Assembly (NCBI GenBank): GCA_038231215.1
Contig: JBBRLS010000001.1
Coordinates: forward strand, 1 to 64,000
Source of the DNA: Schlegelella_A sp038231215
Lineage (GTDB): Bacteria; Pseudomonadota; Gammaproteobacteria; Burkholderiales; Burkholderiaceae_C
Direction of reading: 5' to 3'
DNA length: 64,000 bases
In this document: one piece after another, positions 18,403-27,353 of the stretch
How the letters are laid out: every line of letters begins with the position of its first letter
Numbering within the stretch: the stretch's first letter is position 1
Made by a program: the position numbers and the translations under genes
Notes under the pieces: generated by a model
The model's database searches: none
What the model was told of the DNA's origin: nothing
The model's input: the letters and a program-made list of their open reading frames with translations, nothing else

Positions 18403-19331
18403 TTCGCGTTCTCCTGCGCTTCGGCCTGGTAGCGGTTGAAGATGGCGAGCGGCACGATGATCAGCAGGATCATCACGACCGCGACGGTCGAGGCCATCGG
18501 CCAGTCGTTGTTGCTGAAGAACTCGTCCCACAGCACGCGGCCGATCATCAGCGTCTGCGGGCCGCCGAGCAGCTCGGGGATCACGAACTCGCCGACGCAG
18601 GGGATGAACACCAGCATCGAGCCGGCGATTATGCCGGCCTTGGACAGCGGTACGGTGATGAGCCAGAACGCCTTCCACGGCGTGGCGCCGAGGTCGGATG
18701 CGGCCTCGAGCAGGCGCAGGTCCATCTTCGCGAGGTTCGAGTAGAGCGGCAGGATCATGAACGGCAGGTAGGTGTAGACCATGCCGATCACCAGCGAGAA
18801 CGGCGTGTTCATCAGCTTGCCTGGTGCGGCGATGATCTCGAAGTAGGCGAGCGGCTGGTCGAGGTGCAGCGTGGTCACCGCGCGCCAGACCCAGCCGTTC
18901 TCGTCGAGCAGGCCCTTCCAGGCGTAGACGCGAAGCAGGAACGAGGTCCAGAACGGCAGCATCACGAGCATCAGCAACGCCGGCTGGATCGTCGCCTTCG
19001 CGCGCGCCATGAAATACGAGAACGGGTAGCCGATCGCAAGGCAGAAGAGGGTCGTGATGCCGGCGTACTTGATGCTGGACCAGTAGGTCTTCCAGTAGAG
19101 GTCGTCCTGCGTCAGCGAGAAGTAGGTGTTGCCGCGCAGGGTGAGCTGCACGGCGCCGTCCTTGACGCTCAGGATGTCGTTGACGCTGACGTTGCCCATC
19201 TCGGACACACTGATCTTCAGCACGACCAGGAATGGCAGGAGGAAGAACACGACGAGCCACATGAAGGGCACGCCGATGACCGCCGTGCGGCCCCGCCGTA
19301 GCCAGGCGCTCATCGTGTTCAGCGCAGTCAT
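18399..19331 (-). CDS. potH: Putrescine ABC transporter permease PotH
   Basis: A 310-residue permease with six predicted helices, a large periplasmic loop (VSEMGNVSVND...) after the first helix, and the EAA motif EAASDLGATPWKAFWLITVP. The segment FWTSFLLRVYAWKGLL is typical of PotH/PotB. It pairs with PotI and contacts the PotG ATPase. Both ends overlap neighbours by 4 nt (ATGA), giving a tight potG-potH-potI unit. Confidence 0.92.
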   Translation of the reverse strand: MTALNTMSAWLRRGRTAVIGVPFMWLVVFFLLPFLVVLKISVSEMGNVSVNDILSVKDGAVQLTLRGNTYFSLTQDDLYWKTYWSSIKYAGITTLFCLAIGYPFSYFMARAKATIQPALLMLVMLPFWTSFLLRVYAWKGLLDENGWVWRAVTTLHLDQPLAYFEIIAAPGKLMNTPFSLVIGMVYTYLPFMILPLYSNLAKMDLRLLEAASDLGATPWKAFWLITVPLSKAGIIAGSMLVFIPCVGEFVIPELLGGPQTLMIGRVLWDEFFSNNDWPMASTVAVVMILLIIVPLAIFNRYQAEAQENAK

Positions 19332-20452
19332 TGCGTCAGCACCACTTGCGACGTCGCCGACCACGACGCCCAGGCCGTGTCGCCCCAGGTGAGCTGGTCG
19401 TCGCGGTGGCGGGCGACATTGCTCTGGCTGATCTTCAGGATCGCGCCACTGGCGAGCGCGAGGTGGTAGACCGTGAACGCGCCGAAGTAGGCCATGTCCT
19501 TGACCGTGCCCTGGACGCGGTTGTGCGGCGCGTGTTCGGCGGCGGGCGCCTCGCGCTGCAGCGCGATCTTCTCGGGCCGCACGGCCACGCTCAGGCTCAT
19601 GCCTTCGCTGCCGGTGATGCCGTGGCCGACATGGTGGCTGCAGTCGGTGCACTGGATGACGACGTGGTCGGGCTCGTCCTTCACGAGCGTGCCGTCCATC
19701 AGGTTCACGTTGCCGATGAAGTCGGCGACGAAGCGCGTGGCCGGCGTCTCGTAGATCTCGCTCGGCGGGCCGACCTGCAGGATGCGGCCCTCGCTCATCA
19801 CCGCGATGCGTGAGGCCATCGTCATCGCTTCTTCCTGGTCGTGCGTGACCATCACGCAGGTCACGCCGACCTCTTCGATGATGTTGACCAGCTCGATCTG
19901 CGTCTCCTCGCGCAGCTTCTTGTCGAGCGCGCCGAGCGGCTCGTCGAGCAGCATCAGCTGCGGCCGCTTCGCGAGGCTGCGCGCGAGCGCGACGCGCTGC
20001 TGCTGGCCACCGGAGAGCTGGTGGGGCTTGCGCTTGGCGTACTTGCCGAGCTGCACCAGCTTGAGCATCGCCTCGACGCGCTCGGCGACCTTGTCGTCGG
20101 GCATCGCGTCGCGCCGCAGCCCGAACGCGATGTTGTCCCACACGGTCAGGTGCGGGAACAGCGCGTACGACTGGAACATCATGTTGATCGGCCGCTCGTA
20201 CGGCGGCATGCCGGCGAGATCCTGCCCGTTCAGGACGATGCGGCCGCTGGACGGCGTCTCGAAGCCCGCGAGCATGCGCAGCAGCGTCGTCTTGCCGCAG
20301 CCCGACGAGCCGAGCAGCGCGAAGATCTCGCCCTTGGCGATGTCGAGGCTGACGTCGTTCACGGCCTTGTAGCCGCTGAAGTCCTTCACCACGTCCTGGA
20401 TCTGCAGGTACGTGGCGGCGGCCTTCGCCGTCGTGATGTCGCTCGCAGCCAT
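19328..20452 (-). CDS. potG: Putrescine ABC transporter ATPase PotG
   Basis: A 374-residue cytoplasmic ATPase: Walker A GSSGCGKTT, Q-loop FQSYALFPH, signature LSGGQQQRVALARSL, Walker B LLDEPLGALD and switch His in VMVTHDQEEAM. A C-terminal TOBE regulatory domain follows, where IQCTDCSHHVGHG is an unusually Cys/His-rich insert. It powers PotH-PotI. It starts 8 nt after the potF stop codon and overlaps potH by 4 nt. Confidence 0.93.
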   Translation of the reverse strand: MAASDITTAKAAATYLQIQDVVKDFSGYKAVNDVSLDIAKGEIFALLGSSGCGKTTLLRMLAGFETPSSGRIVLNGQDLAGMPPYERPINMMFQSYALFPHLTVWDNIAFGLRRDAMPDDKVAERVEAMLKLVQLGKYAKRKPHQLSGGQQQRVALARSLAKRPQLMLLDEPLGALDKKLREETQIELVNIIEEVGVTCVMVTHDQEEAMTMASRIAVMSEGRILQVGPPSEIYETPATRFVADFIGNVNLMDGTLVKDEPDHVVIQCTDCSHHVGHGITGSEGMSLSVAVRPEKIALQREAPAAEHAPHNRVQGTVKDMAYFGAFTVYHLALASGAILKISQSNVARHRDDQLTWGDTAWASWSATSQVVLTQ

Positions 20453-20460
20453 CGCCGGTG

Positions 20461-21582
20461 TCAGAGGCCGGTCTTGAACGAGGTGTACAGGCGCGTCATG
20501 GTGCGCCGGATGTCGTTGTTCAGCGCTTCGGGCACCGCCATGTTCTTCATGTCGGCTTCGCTGATGAAGACGGTCGGGTTGTTCGCCACTTCGGGCTTGA
20601 TGAACTTTTTCGACTCCTTGTTCGGGTTGGCGTAGAACACCTTGTTGGTCAGGCCGGCGCTGACCTCGGGCCGCATGATGTAGTTGATCCACTTGAGCGC
20701 GTTGTTCGGGTGCGGCGCATCGGTCGGGATCGCCATCGTGTCGAAGAACAGCACGCCGCCGATGCTCGGGATCAGCGCCTGCAGGTTCTGGCCGGTCTTG
20801 CCTTCGATCGCGCGCTGCTTCGCGATGTTGATGTCGCCGGACCATCCGAGCGCGACGCAGATGGAGCCGCTGGCCATGTCGTTGATGTAGCCCGACGAGC
20901 TGAACAGCGTCACGCTCGGGCGGATCGACTTCAGCAGCGGCGCGACGCCGGTGTAGTCGGCCTGGTTGCGGCTGAACGCCGGCTTGCCGAGGTAGTGCAA
21001 TGCGGCGGGGATGATGTCGGTCGGCGAATCGAGGAAGGACACGCCGCAGGACTTGAGCTTGGAGATGTATTCGGGCTTGAAGACCAGGTCCCATGCGTTC
21101 GCCGGCATCGGCGTGCTGCCCAGCGCGGCCTTGACCTTGTCGACGTTGATGCCCACCGTGGTGAAGCCCCACAGCCAGTTCACGAGGTACTGGTTGCCCG
21201 GGTCGAGCGCGGCGAGCTGCGCCTGCACGATCGGGTCCATGTTCTTCAGGTTGGGCAGCTGCGCCTTGTCGAGCTTGCGCAGCAGGCCGCCGTCGGCCTG
21301 GATCTTGGCCCAGTACGACGAGGGCACCACGATGTCGTAGCCGGTCTTGCCGGCGACCAGCTTGGCATGCAGGATCTCGTTGCTGTCGAACACGTCGTAG
21401 CGGACCTTGATGCCGGTCTCCTTCTCGAAGTTCGCGATCGTGTCGTCGGCGATGTAGTCCGACCAGTTGTAGACGTTTAGCACCTTCTCTTCTTCCTGCG
21501 CGCGGGCCGGTCCGGCGAAGAGCAGCGTAGACGCCGCAGTGATCGAGACCAGGGAGAGCAGGGCGTTGAACATCCGTTTCAT
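20461..21582 (-). CDS. potF: Periplasmic putrescine-binding protein PotF
   Basis: A 373-residue solute-binding protein. The signal peptide ends at GPARAQ; the mature protein opens with VLNVYNWSDYIADDTI, the hallmark of PotF/PotD. Ligand-site features include SSGYINDM, CVALGWSGDINIAKQRA and ALKWINYIMRPEV. It delivers putrescine (or spermidine) to PotGHI. The ATG is chosen because the signal peptide begins there. A 105-nt gap before it may hold an extra promoter. Confidence 0.93.
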   Translation of the reverse strand: MKRMFNALLSLVSITAASTLLFAGPARAQEEEKVLNVYNWSDYIADDTIANFEKETGIKVRYDVFDSNEILHAKLVAGKTGYDIVVPSSYWAKIQADGGLLRKLDKAQLPNLKNMDPIVQAQLAALDPGNQYLVNWLWGFTTVGINVDKVKAALGSTPMPANAWDLVFKPEYISKLKSCGVSFLDSPTDIIPAALHYLGKPAFSRNQADYTGVAPLLKSIRPSVTLFSSSGYINDMASGSICVALGWSGDINIAKQRAIEGKTGQNLQALIPSIGGVLFFDTMAIPTDAPHPNNALKWINYIMRPEVSAGLTNKVFYANPNKESKKFIKPEVANNPTVFISEADMKNMAVPEALNNDIRRTMTRLYTSFKTGL

Positions 21583-21687
21583 GGTCGTGTCCTTGTCAGA
21601 AGGTGAGAGCGAATTCGGGTCGGGTCGCAGGCAGTCTAGCCAGCCGAAGCCCGGGGCTGCTAAAGGCAAACCCCGTGCCACGACCGG

Positions 21688-23088
21688 TCAGACCCAGCCG
21701 TTGCGGGTGGCATCGGCGAGCGTCAGGTCCAGGCAACGGCGGATCAGGGTCATCATCTCGTCGATCTGCGCGCGGGTGATCACCAGCGGCGGCGCGGCGA
21801 TCATGCGGTCGCCGACCGCGCGCATGATCAGCCCGTTGCCGAAGCAGTGGCCGCGGCAGGTCATGCCGACTTCGAGCTCGCTGTCGAACGCCGTCCGCCC
21901 GGCCTTGTCCTTCACGAGCTGCAGCGCACCCATCAGGCCGCAGGTCTGCACCTCGCCGACGAGCGGGTGATCGGCGAGCGCGGCGAACTGCTCCGCCAGG
22001 TACGGCCCGGTGTCGTCGTGCACCCTGGCGACGATGCCCTCGCGCTGCAGCAGCCGGATGTTGGCGACCGCCACGGCGCAGGCGACCGGATGGCCGGAGT
22101 ACGTGTAGCCATGGTTGAACTCGCCGCCTTGCTCGATCAGCACCTTCGCGATGCGCTCGCCGACCATCACGCCGCCCAGCGGGATGTAGCCCGAGGTCAC
22201 GCCTTTCGCGAAGGTCATCAGGTCGGGCCTGAAGCCGAAGCGCTCGCAGCCGAACCAGTGGCCGGTGCGGCCGAAGCCGCAGATGACTTCGTCGGAGACG
22301 AGCAGGATCCGGTACTTGTCGCAGATGCGCTGGATCTCGGGCCAGTAGGTCTCGGGCGGCACGATCACGCCGCCGGCGCCCTGGACCGGTTCGCCGATGA
22401 AGGCGGCGACCTTGTCGGCGCCGACCTCGAGGATCTTCGCCTCGAGCCAGCCCGCGGCCTTCAGCCCGAACTCGTCGCGCGTCATGTCCTGACCGAGCTC
22501 GAACCAGAACGGCTGCTCGATGTGAGTGATGCCCGGGATCGGCAGCCCGCCCTGCGCGTGCATCCCGCTCATGCCGCCGAGCGAAGCGCCGGCCATCGTC
22601 GAGCCGTGGTACGCGTTCTTGCGGCTGATGATGACGCTGCGCTCGGGCTGGCCCAGCAAGTCCCAGTAGCGGCGCACCATGCGCACGATCGTGTCGTTGC
22701 CCTCCGAGCCGGAGCCCGAGAAGAAGACGTGCCTGAACTGCGGCGGCGTCACCTCGGCGAGCAACTCGGCCAGCTCGATCGCCGGGGGCGTCGCGGTCTG
22801 GAAGAAGCTGTTGTAGAAGGGCAGCTCGGTCATCTGCCGTGTCGCCGCGTCGATCAGCTCCTTGCGGCCGTAGCCGACATTCACGCACCACAGGCCCGAC
22901 ATCGCGTCGAGCATCTTGTGGCCGTCGCTGTCCCACAGGTAGATGTTGTCGGCCCGGGTGATGACGCGCGAGCCCTTGCTCGCGAGTGCCTTGAAGTCGG
23001 TGAACGGGTGCAGGTAATGAGCCGCGTCGGCGGCTTGCCACTCCTGGGTGGTGCGAGTCGACGAGGTGTTCTTGAGGACGGCGTTCAT
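21688..23088 (-). CDS. spuC: Putrescine/omega-amino acid:pyruvate aminotransferase (SpuC-like)
   Basis: A 466-residue class III PLP aminotransferase. PLP contacts are visible in SGSGSEGNDT, the Asp in LLVSDEVICGFGRTG and the Schiff-base Lys in MTFAKGVTSGYIPLGG. The N-terminus HPFTDFKALASKGSRVIT is typical of the SpuC/polyamine transaminase branch. It would convert putrescine (or a related diamine) with pyruvate to aminobutyraldehyde and alanine, a route parallel to gamma-glutamylation. It lies 14 nt after puuA. Exact amino donor is inferred from context. Confidence 0.87.
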   Translation of the reverse strand: MNAVLKNTSSTRTTQEWQAADAAHYLHPFTDFKALASKGSRVITRADNIYLWDSDGHKMLDAMSGLWCVNVGYGRKELIDAATRQMTELPFYNSFFQTATPPAIELAELLAEVTPPQFRHVFFSGSGSEGNDTIVRMVRRYWDLLGQPERSVIISRKNAYHGSTMAGASLGGMSGMHAQGGLPIPGITHIEQPFWFELGQDMTRDEFGLKAAGWLEAKILEVGADKVAAFIGEPVQGAGGVIVPPETYWPEIQRICDKYRILLVSDEVICGFGRTGHWFGCERFGFRPDLMTFAKGVTSGYIPLGGVMVGERIAKVLIEQGGEFNHGYTYSGHPVACAVAVANIRLLQREGIVARVHDDTGPYLAEQFAALADHPLVGEVQTCGLMGALQLVKDKAGRTAFDSELEVGMTCRGHCFGNGLIMRAVGDRMIAAPPLVITRAQIDEMMTLIRRCLDLTLADATRNGWV

Positions 23089-23102
23089 GAGGCTTTCCAA
23101 TC

Positions 23103-24470
23103 TCAGACGTGCAGCAGCAGGTGCTCGCGCTCCCACGGCGAGATCACCTTCATGAACTCGTCGTACTCGATCTCCTTGACCTCGGAGTACACCGTGATGA
23201 ACTCCTTGCCGAGCACGTCGTGCAGGTCTTTCTCGTCGGCCAGCCAGCTGAGCGCCTCGCTCAAGCTTCTCGGCAGCTGGTACTCCGACAAGTAGGCATC
23301 GCCCTTGCACTCGGGCGCCGGCTCGATCCTGTTCTTCATTCCGAGGTAACCGCAGGCCAGCGTGGCGGCCAGCGCGACATACGGGTTGGCGTCGGCACCG
23401 ATGACGCGGTTCTCGATGCGTCGCGCGGCCGGCACGGCCACCGGCGAGCGGATGCCCACGGTGCGGTTGTCGTGGCCCCACTGGATGTTGATCGGCGCGG
23501 CCGTCGAGCGCGCCAGGCGGCGGTACGAGTTGACGTAGGGCGCGAACAGCGCCATCGCCGCCGGTGTGTACTTCTGCAGCCCGCCGATGTACCAGAAGAA
23601 CTCCTTGCTCGGCGAGCCGTCCTCGTTGCTGAAGATGTTCTTGCCGGTGACGCTGCTCAGGATGCTCTGGTGCACATGCATGGCACTGCCGGGCTCGGTC
23701 GCCATCGGCTTGGCCATGAAGGTGGCGTACATCTCGTGGCGCAGCGCGGCCTCGCGGATCGTGCGCTTGAAGAAGAACACCTCGTCGGCCAGGCCGAGCG
23801 GGTGATCGTGGAAGAAGTTGATCTCCATCTGCCCCGCACCCACCTCGTGGATCAGCGTGTCGACGTTCAACTCCATCTTGCCGCAGTAGTCGTAGATGTC
23901 CTCGAACAGCGGATCGAACTCGTTCACCGCATCGATCGAATAGGCCTGGCGCGAGGTCTCGGCGCGGCCGCTGCGGCCCCTGGGCGGGCGCAGCGGCGTG
24001 TTCGGGTCGGAGTTGCGCTCGATCAGGTAGAACTCGAGCTCGGGCGCGACGACCGGGTTCCAGCCTTCGGCGGCGTACAGGTCGCAGATGCGGCGCAGCA
24101 CCGAACGCGGCGCGTACGGGATGACGTTGCCGTCGCGATCGAAGCAGTCGTGGATCACCTGGGCGGTCGGATCGACAGCCCACGGCACGATGCGCACCGT
24201 GCTCGGATCGGGTCGCAGATGCATGTCGCGGTCGGTCGGATGGATCACGTCGTAGTACGGGCCGTCCTCCGGGAAGTTGCCGGTCACGCCGATGCCGACG
24301 ATGGCCTCGGGCAGGCGCATGCCGCGCTCCTCGGTGAATTTCTCGCGCGGCAGGATCTTGCCGCGGGCCACGCCGGTGAGGTCGGGCACGAGGCACTCGA
24401 TCTCGGTGACGCGGCGTTCGTCGAACCAGGTTTCGAGGTCGGCGAATGTGAACTTGCTCTTGTCTTGCAT
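23103..24470 (-). CDS. puuA: Gamma-glutamylputrescine synthetase
   Basis: A 455-residue glutamine synthetase-fold ligase. Visible motifs are APELEFYLI, PGSAMHVHQSI, NSYRRLARSTAAP and DNRTVGIRSP; the loss of strict glutamine-synthetase adenylylation features is normal for PuuA. It joins glutamate and putrescine at the cost of ATP, the first step of the Puu route. The ATG starts MQDKSKFTF. A ~100-nt spacer separates it from puuD upstream, the largest gap in the first half of the run, and could hold a second promoter. Confidence 0.9.
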   Translation of the reverse strand: MQDKSKFTFADLETWFDERRVTEIECLVPDLTGVARGKILPREKFTEERGMRLPEAIVGIGVTGNFPEDGPYYDVIHPTDRDMHLRPDPSTVRIVPWAVDPTAQVIHDCFDRDGNVIPYAPRSVLRRICDLYAAEGWNPVVAPELEFYLIERNSDPNTPLRPPRGRSGRAETSRQAYSIDAVNEFDPLFEDIYDYCGKMELNVDTLIHEVGAGQMEINFFHDHPLGLADEVFFFKRTIREAALRHEMYATFMAKPMATEPGSAMHVHQSILSSVTGKNIFSNEDGSPSKEFFWYIGGLQKYTPAAMALFAPYVNSYRRLARSTAAPINIQWGHDNRTVGIRSPVAVPAARRIENRVIGADANPYVALAATLACGYLGMKNRIEPAPECKGDAYLSEYQLPRSLSEALSWLADEKDLHDVLGKEFITVYSEVKEIEYDEFMKVISPWEREHLLLHV

Positions 24471-24570
24471 GGGACACCTGAAGTCTTGGGGCGCCGTCGC
24501 GTCGGGGTGACGGCGGCAGCACCGGGAATCGATTGTTCTTCTGCGCGGGCACCACCCGCAAGAAGCGCAC

Positions 24571-25377
24571 CTATCGATCGGGGTCAGGTGGCTCGGGCTC
24601 CTGGTGCCGGTCTCGCTCGAAGCGGCGGTGCCGGTCCCGGAAGGCCTCGCAGGCCGCGCCGAAAGCCTTCAGCAGCCGCATCGACACTGTGTTGGTCGCG
24701 GCTTGCCATTCGGGGTGCCACTGCACGCACAGGTTGAAGCCGCGCGCAGCGCCGACCGAGAAGGCCTCGACCAGGCCGTCGGGGGCGAGTGCCTCGACGC
24801 GCAGCCCGTCGGCGAGGCGATCTGCACCCTGGCCGTGCACCGAGTTGACGTGGATGCTCGGCTCCGCGAGCACGCGCGCCAGCACGCCGCCAGGCTGCAC
24901 CACGACCTCGTGCGCGATGCCGTACTGGACCTCGGCGGAGGCGTTCTTCGCGGCACGATGATCGTGCCGGTCGGGCACCTCCTGCACGGCCTGGTGGAGC
25001 GTGCCACCGAGCGCCACGTTGACCTCCTGGAAGCCGCGGCAGATCGCGAACAGCGGCAGGCCGCGCGCCAGAACGCGCGGGATCAGCGGCAAGGTCCAGG
25101 CGTCGCGATCGAGGTCCAGCGGCAAGTCGGGGTCGTGAACGGGCTCGTCGAAGTAGCCGGGGTGGACGTTCGACGCCGAGCCGGTCAGCAGCACGCCGTC
25201 GGCGATGGCCAGCAGCGCGTCGAGCTCGTCGATCTCGGCCGTCGGCACGATCAGCGGCTGGCAACCCGCCAGGCGCACGGCATCGATGTACTTCTTGCCC
25301 GCCACGTGAAACGGATGCTCGCCCAGCATGCGATTGCACGCCGGAACCAGGACGACCGGTTTGCGCGGCGTCATCAT
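24571..25377 (-). CDS. puuD: Gamma-glutamyl-GABA hydrolase (class I glutamine amidotransferase-like)
   Basis: A 268-residue hydrolase of the peptidase C26 family. The nucleophile Cys is in FAICRGFQEVNV; the catalytic His-Glu pair is in VQWHPEWQ; HVNSVHGQ lines the site. PuuD releases GABA and glutamate from gamma-glutamyl-GABA. The C-terminus ends in an Arg/Glu/Pro-rich tail (HRRFERDRHQEPEPPDP). Two tandem ATG codons begin the gene, and the first overlaps the puuB stop by one base. Confidence 0.9.
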   Translation of the reverse strand: MMTPRKPVVLVPACNRMLGEHPFHVAGKKYIDAVRLAGCQPLIVPTAEIDELDALLAIADGVLLTGSASNVHPGYFDEPVHDPDLPLDLDRDAWTLPLIPRVLARGLPLFAICRGFQEVNVALGGTLHQAVQEVPDRHDHRAAKNASAEVQYGIAHEVVVQPGGVLARVLAEPSIHVNSVHGQGADRLADGLRVEALAPDGLVEAFSVGAARGFNLCVQWHPEWQAATNTVSMRLLKAFGAACEAFRDRHRRFERDRHQEPEPPDPDR

Positions 25378-26678
25378 CACAGCAGATCCCTGAGCCGGTA
25401 GTACGCCATCCCCATCACCAGCGCCGGCGTGCGCAGCAGGCGGCCGCCGGGGAAGGAGCGATGCTTGATGCGGGCGAAGGTGTCGAAGCGCTCGGCATCG
25501 CCGGCGATCGCCTCGGCCACCAGGCGGCCGGCCAGGCCGGTGAGCGCCAGGCCATGGCCCGAGAAGCCTTGCAGGTAGTAGACGTTGGCGTGCGCACCGG
25601 GCAGACGCCCGAAGTCGGGCGCGCGGTTCATCGAGATGTCGACGAAGCCGCCCCACGAGTACTCGATCTTCGTGTCGTGAAGCTGCGGGAACGTCGTCGC
25701 CATGCGACGCTGCATGCTCGCCGCGAGGTTCATCGGCGTCGCCGTGCTGTAGCTGACGCGACCGCCGTAGAGCATGCGGTGGTCGGCGGTCGGGCGGAAG
25801 TAGTCGAGCACGAAGTTGGTGTCGCAGACCGCGGCACCGGAGGGGATCAGCGAGCGCGCGAGTTCGGGAGCGAGCCGCTCGGAGGCGACGATATAGGTGC
25901 CCACCGGCATGATCCGCTTCTCGATCAGCGGCGCCACGCCGTGCAGGTAGACGTTGCCGGCCAGCAGCACGTGCGACGCGCGCACCGAGCCGCGCGCCGT
26001 GCGCAAGGCGACGGTCGAGCCGGGCTCCATCGACAGGACGGCCGAACCCTCGAAGATCTTCACGCCGAGTTCGGCCGCCGCGCGGGCCAGCCCCAGGCTG
26101 TACTTCAGCGGATGAAGGTGCCCGCCGAGCGGGTCGTGCATGCCGCTGTGAAAGCGCTCGCTCGCGATCCATCGCGGCATGTCGGGTGGCGCGATCCGCT
26201 CCGTCTCGTAGCCGTAGGCGCGCTGCATGTGCGCCTGCCAGGTTTGCAGCTCACGGGCCTTGCGGGCGTTGACGGCCAAGCTCAGATAGCCGCCGCGCCA
26301 ATCGCAATCGATGTCGAAGCGGTCGCGGCGTTCGCCGATGAGGCGCAGCGCCTCCATCGTCATGTCCCACACCGCGCGCGAGGCGGTTTCGCCGAGCTGA
26401 TGCTCGATCACCGACTGATCGCAGGCCAGGCCCGCAATCACCTGCCCGCCGTTGCGGCCCGAGGCGCCCCAGCCGACCTGCTGCGCCTCCAGCACGACGA
26501 CGCTGTAGCCGCGCTGTGCGAGTTCGATCGCCGCCGAGAGGCCCGCCAGGCCACCGCCTACCACCGCCACGTCGCAATCCAGCGCCGACTCCAGTGCCGC
26601 ATGGCCCGCACCGCGCGGCGCGGTGGCCACGTAGTAGGAGTGCTTCGTCAGTTGCTGGTCGGCGCTGAGCAAGGGCAT
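25377..26678 (-). CDS. puuB: Gamma-glutamylputrescine oxidase
   Basis: A 433-residue flavoprotein of the D-amino-acid oxidase (DAO) fold. The dinucleotide site is VVGGGLAGLSAA near residue 38; WGASGRNGGQV contacts FAD; the C-terminal YLQGFSGHGLALTGLAGRLVAEAI closes the fold. It oxidises gamma-glutamylputrescine to the aldehyde, releasing H2O2 and ammonia. I prefer the ATG (MPLLSADQQ) to an upstream TTG that would add seven residues. It is the first gene of the leftward run and faces the Lrp-type regulator. Confidence 0.88.
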   Translation of the reverse strand: MPLLSADQQLTKHSYYVATAPRGAGHAALESALDCDVAVVGGGLAGLSAAIELAQRGYSVVVLEAQQVGWGASGRNGGQVIAGLACDQSVIEHQLGETASRAVWDMTMEALRLIGERRDRFDIDCDWRGGYLSLAVNARKARELQTWQAHMQRAYGYETERIAPPDMPRWIASERFHSGMHDPLGGHLHPLKYSLGLARAAAELGVKIFEGSAVLSMEPGSTVALRTARGSVRASHVLLAGNVYLHGVAPLIEKRIMPVGTYIVASERLAPELARSLIPSGAAVCDTNFVLDYFRPTADHRMLYGGRVSYSTATPMNLAASMQRRMATTFPQLHDTKIEYSWGGFVDISMNRAPDFGRLPGAHANVYYLQGFSGHGLALTGLAGRLVAEAIAGDAERFDTFARIKHRSFPGGRLLRTPALVMGMAYYRLRDLL

Positions 26679-26873
26679 AAACGGGTGTGCGCTAGGCAAG
26701 CCTTTTCGAGAGTTGGTGAGTCGAGGCGAGGCGGCGGACGTCCGAGCTGCGAGTGTGCAACTTCAGTGCCCGGATTCTAGAGAGCGTGTCGCGCAATGTG
26801 CCGCCGCAATCGCCGGGGGTTCACCCTCGGCGCTGCAATATCATGCGGTCTGCTCCCCGTGACAAAGAATTAA
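26679..26873. promoter_or_regulatory. Divergent promoter region between puuB and the Lrp-type gene
   Basis: This 195-nt spacer must drive both the leftward polyamine run and the rightward regulator. It carries an imperfect inverted repeat (CCGGGGGTTCACCCTCGG) about 55 nt before the regulator start, and a nearby AT-rich AATATCAT that could serve as a -10 element. Binding by the adjacent Lrp/AsnC protein is likely by position, not shown. Confidence 0.45.
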
Positions 26874-27353
26874 ATGCGGGAATTGACCCCCGAAGTGAAG
26901 CTTGATGCGATCGACCGCGACATCCTGGTCGAGTTGCAGCGCGAGGGGCGGCTGTCGAACCTGGAGCTCGCGCAGCGCGTGCATCTGTCGCCCTCGGCCT
27001 GCCTGCGCCGCGTCAAGGCGCTCGATGACAAAGGCGTGATCGCGCAGTACGTCGCGATCGTCAACCCGCGAGCTGTGGGCAAGCACGGCGTGAGCTTCAC
27101 GATCGTCAATCTCGAGAGCATGAACACGCCACAGCTCGAAGCGTTCGAGCAGGCCGTGCGCGATCAGCCCGAGGTGCTCGATTGCTTCTACGTCGCAGGC
27201 TCGAACGACTACCTGATCCGCTTCACCTACCGCGACGCCGAAGACCTGGAGCGCATCCACTCCGAGGTGCTGATGCGCCTGCCGAACGTCGCACGCACGA
27301 ACTCGCTGCTGGTGCTGCGGACCGTCAAGAAGACGACCGCGCTGCCGCTGTAG
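26874..27353 (+). CDS. Lrp/AsnC-family transcriptional regulator
   Basis: A 159-residue regulator: an N-terminal helix-turn-helix (LDAIDRDILVELQREGRLSN...LSPSACLRRVKAL) followed by the RAM ligand-binding domain (VLDCFYVAGSNDYLIRF). Such proteins form octamers that sense amino acids. Divergent from puuB, it probably controls the polyamine genes. Its last 29 nt overlap the 3' end of the convergent speB gene. The start has no strong ribosome binding site. Confidence 0.9.
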   Translation: MRELTPEVKLDAIDRDILVELQREGRLSNLELAQRVHLSPSACLRRVKALDDKGVIAQYVAIVNPRAVGKHGVSFTIVNLESMNTPQLEAFEQAVRDQPEVLDCFYVAGSNDYLIRFTYRDAEDLERIHSEVLMRLPNVARTNSLLVLRTVKKTTALPL

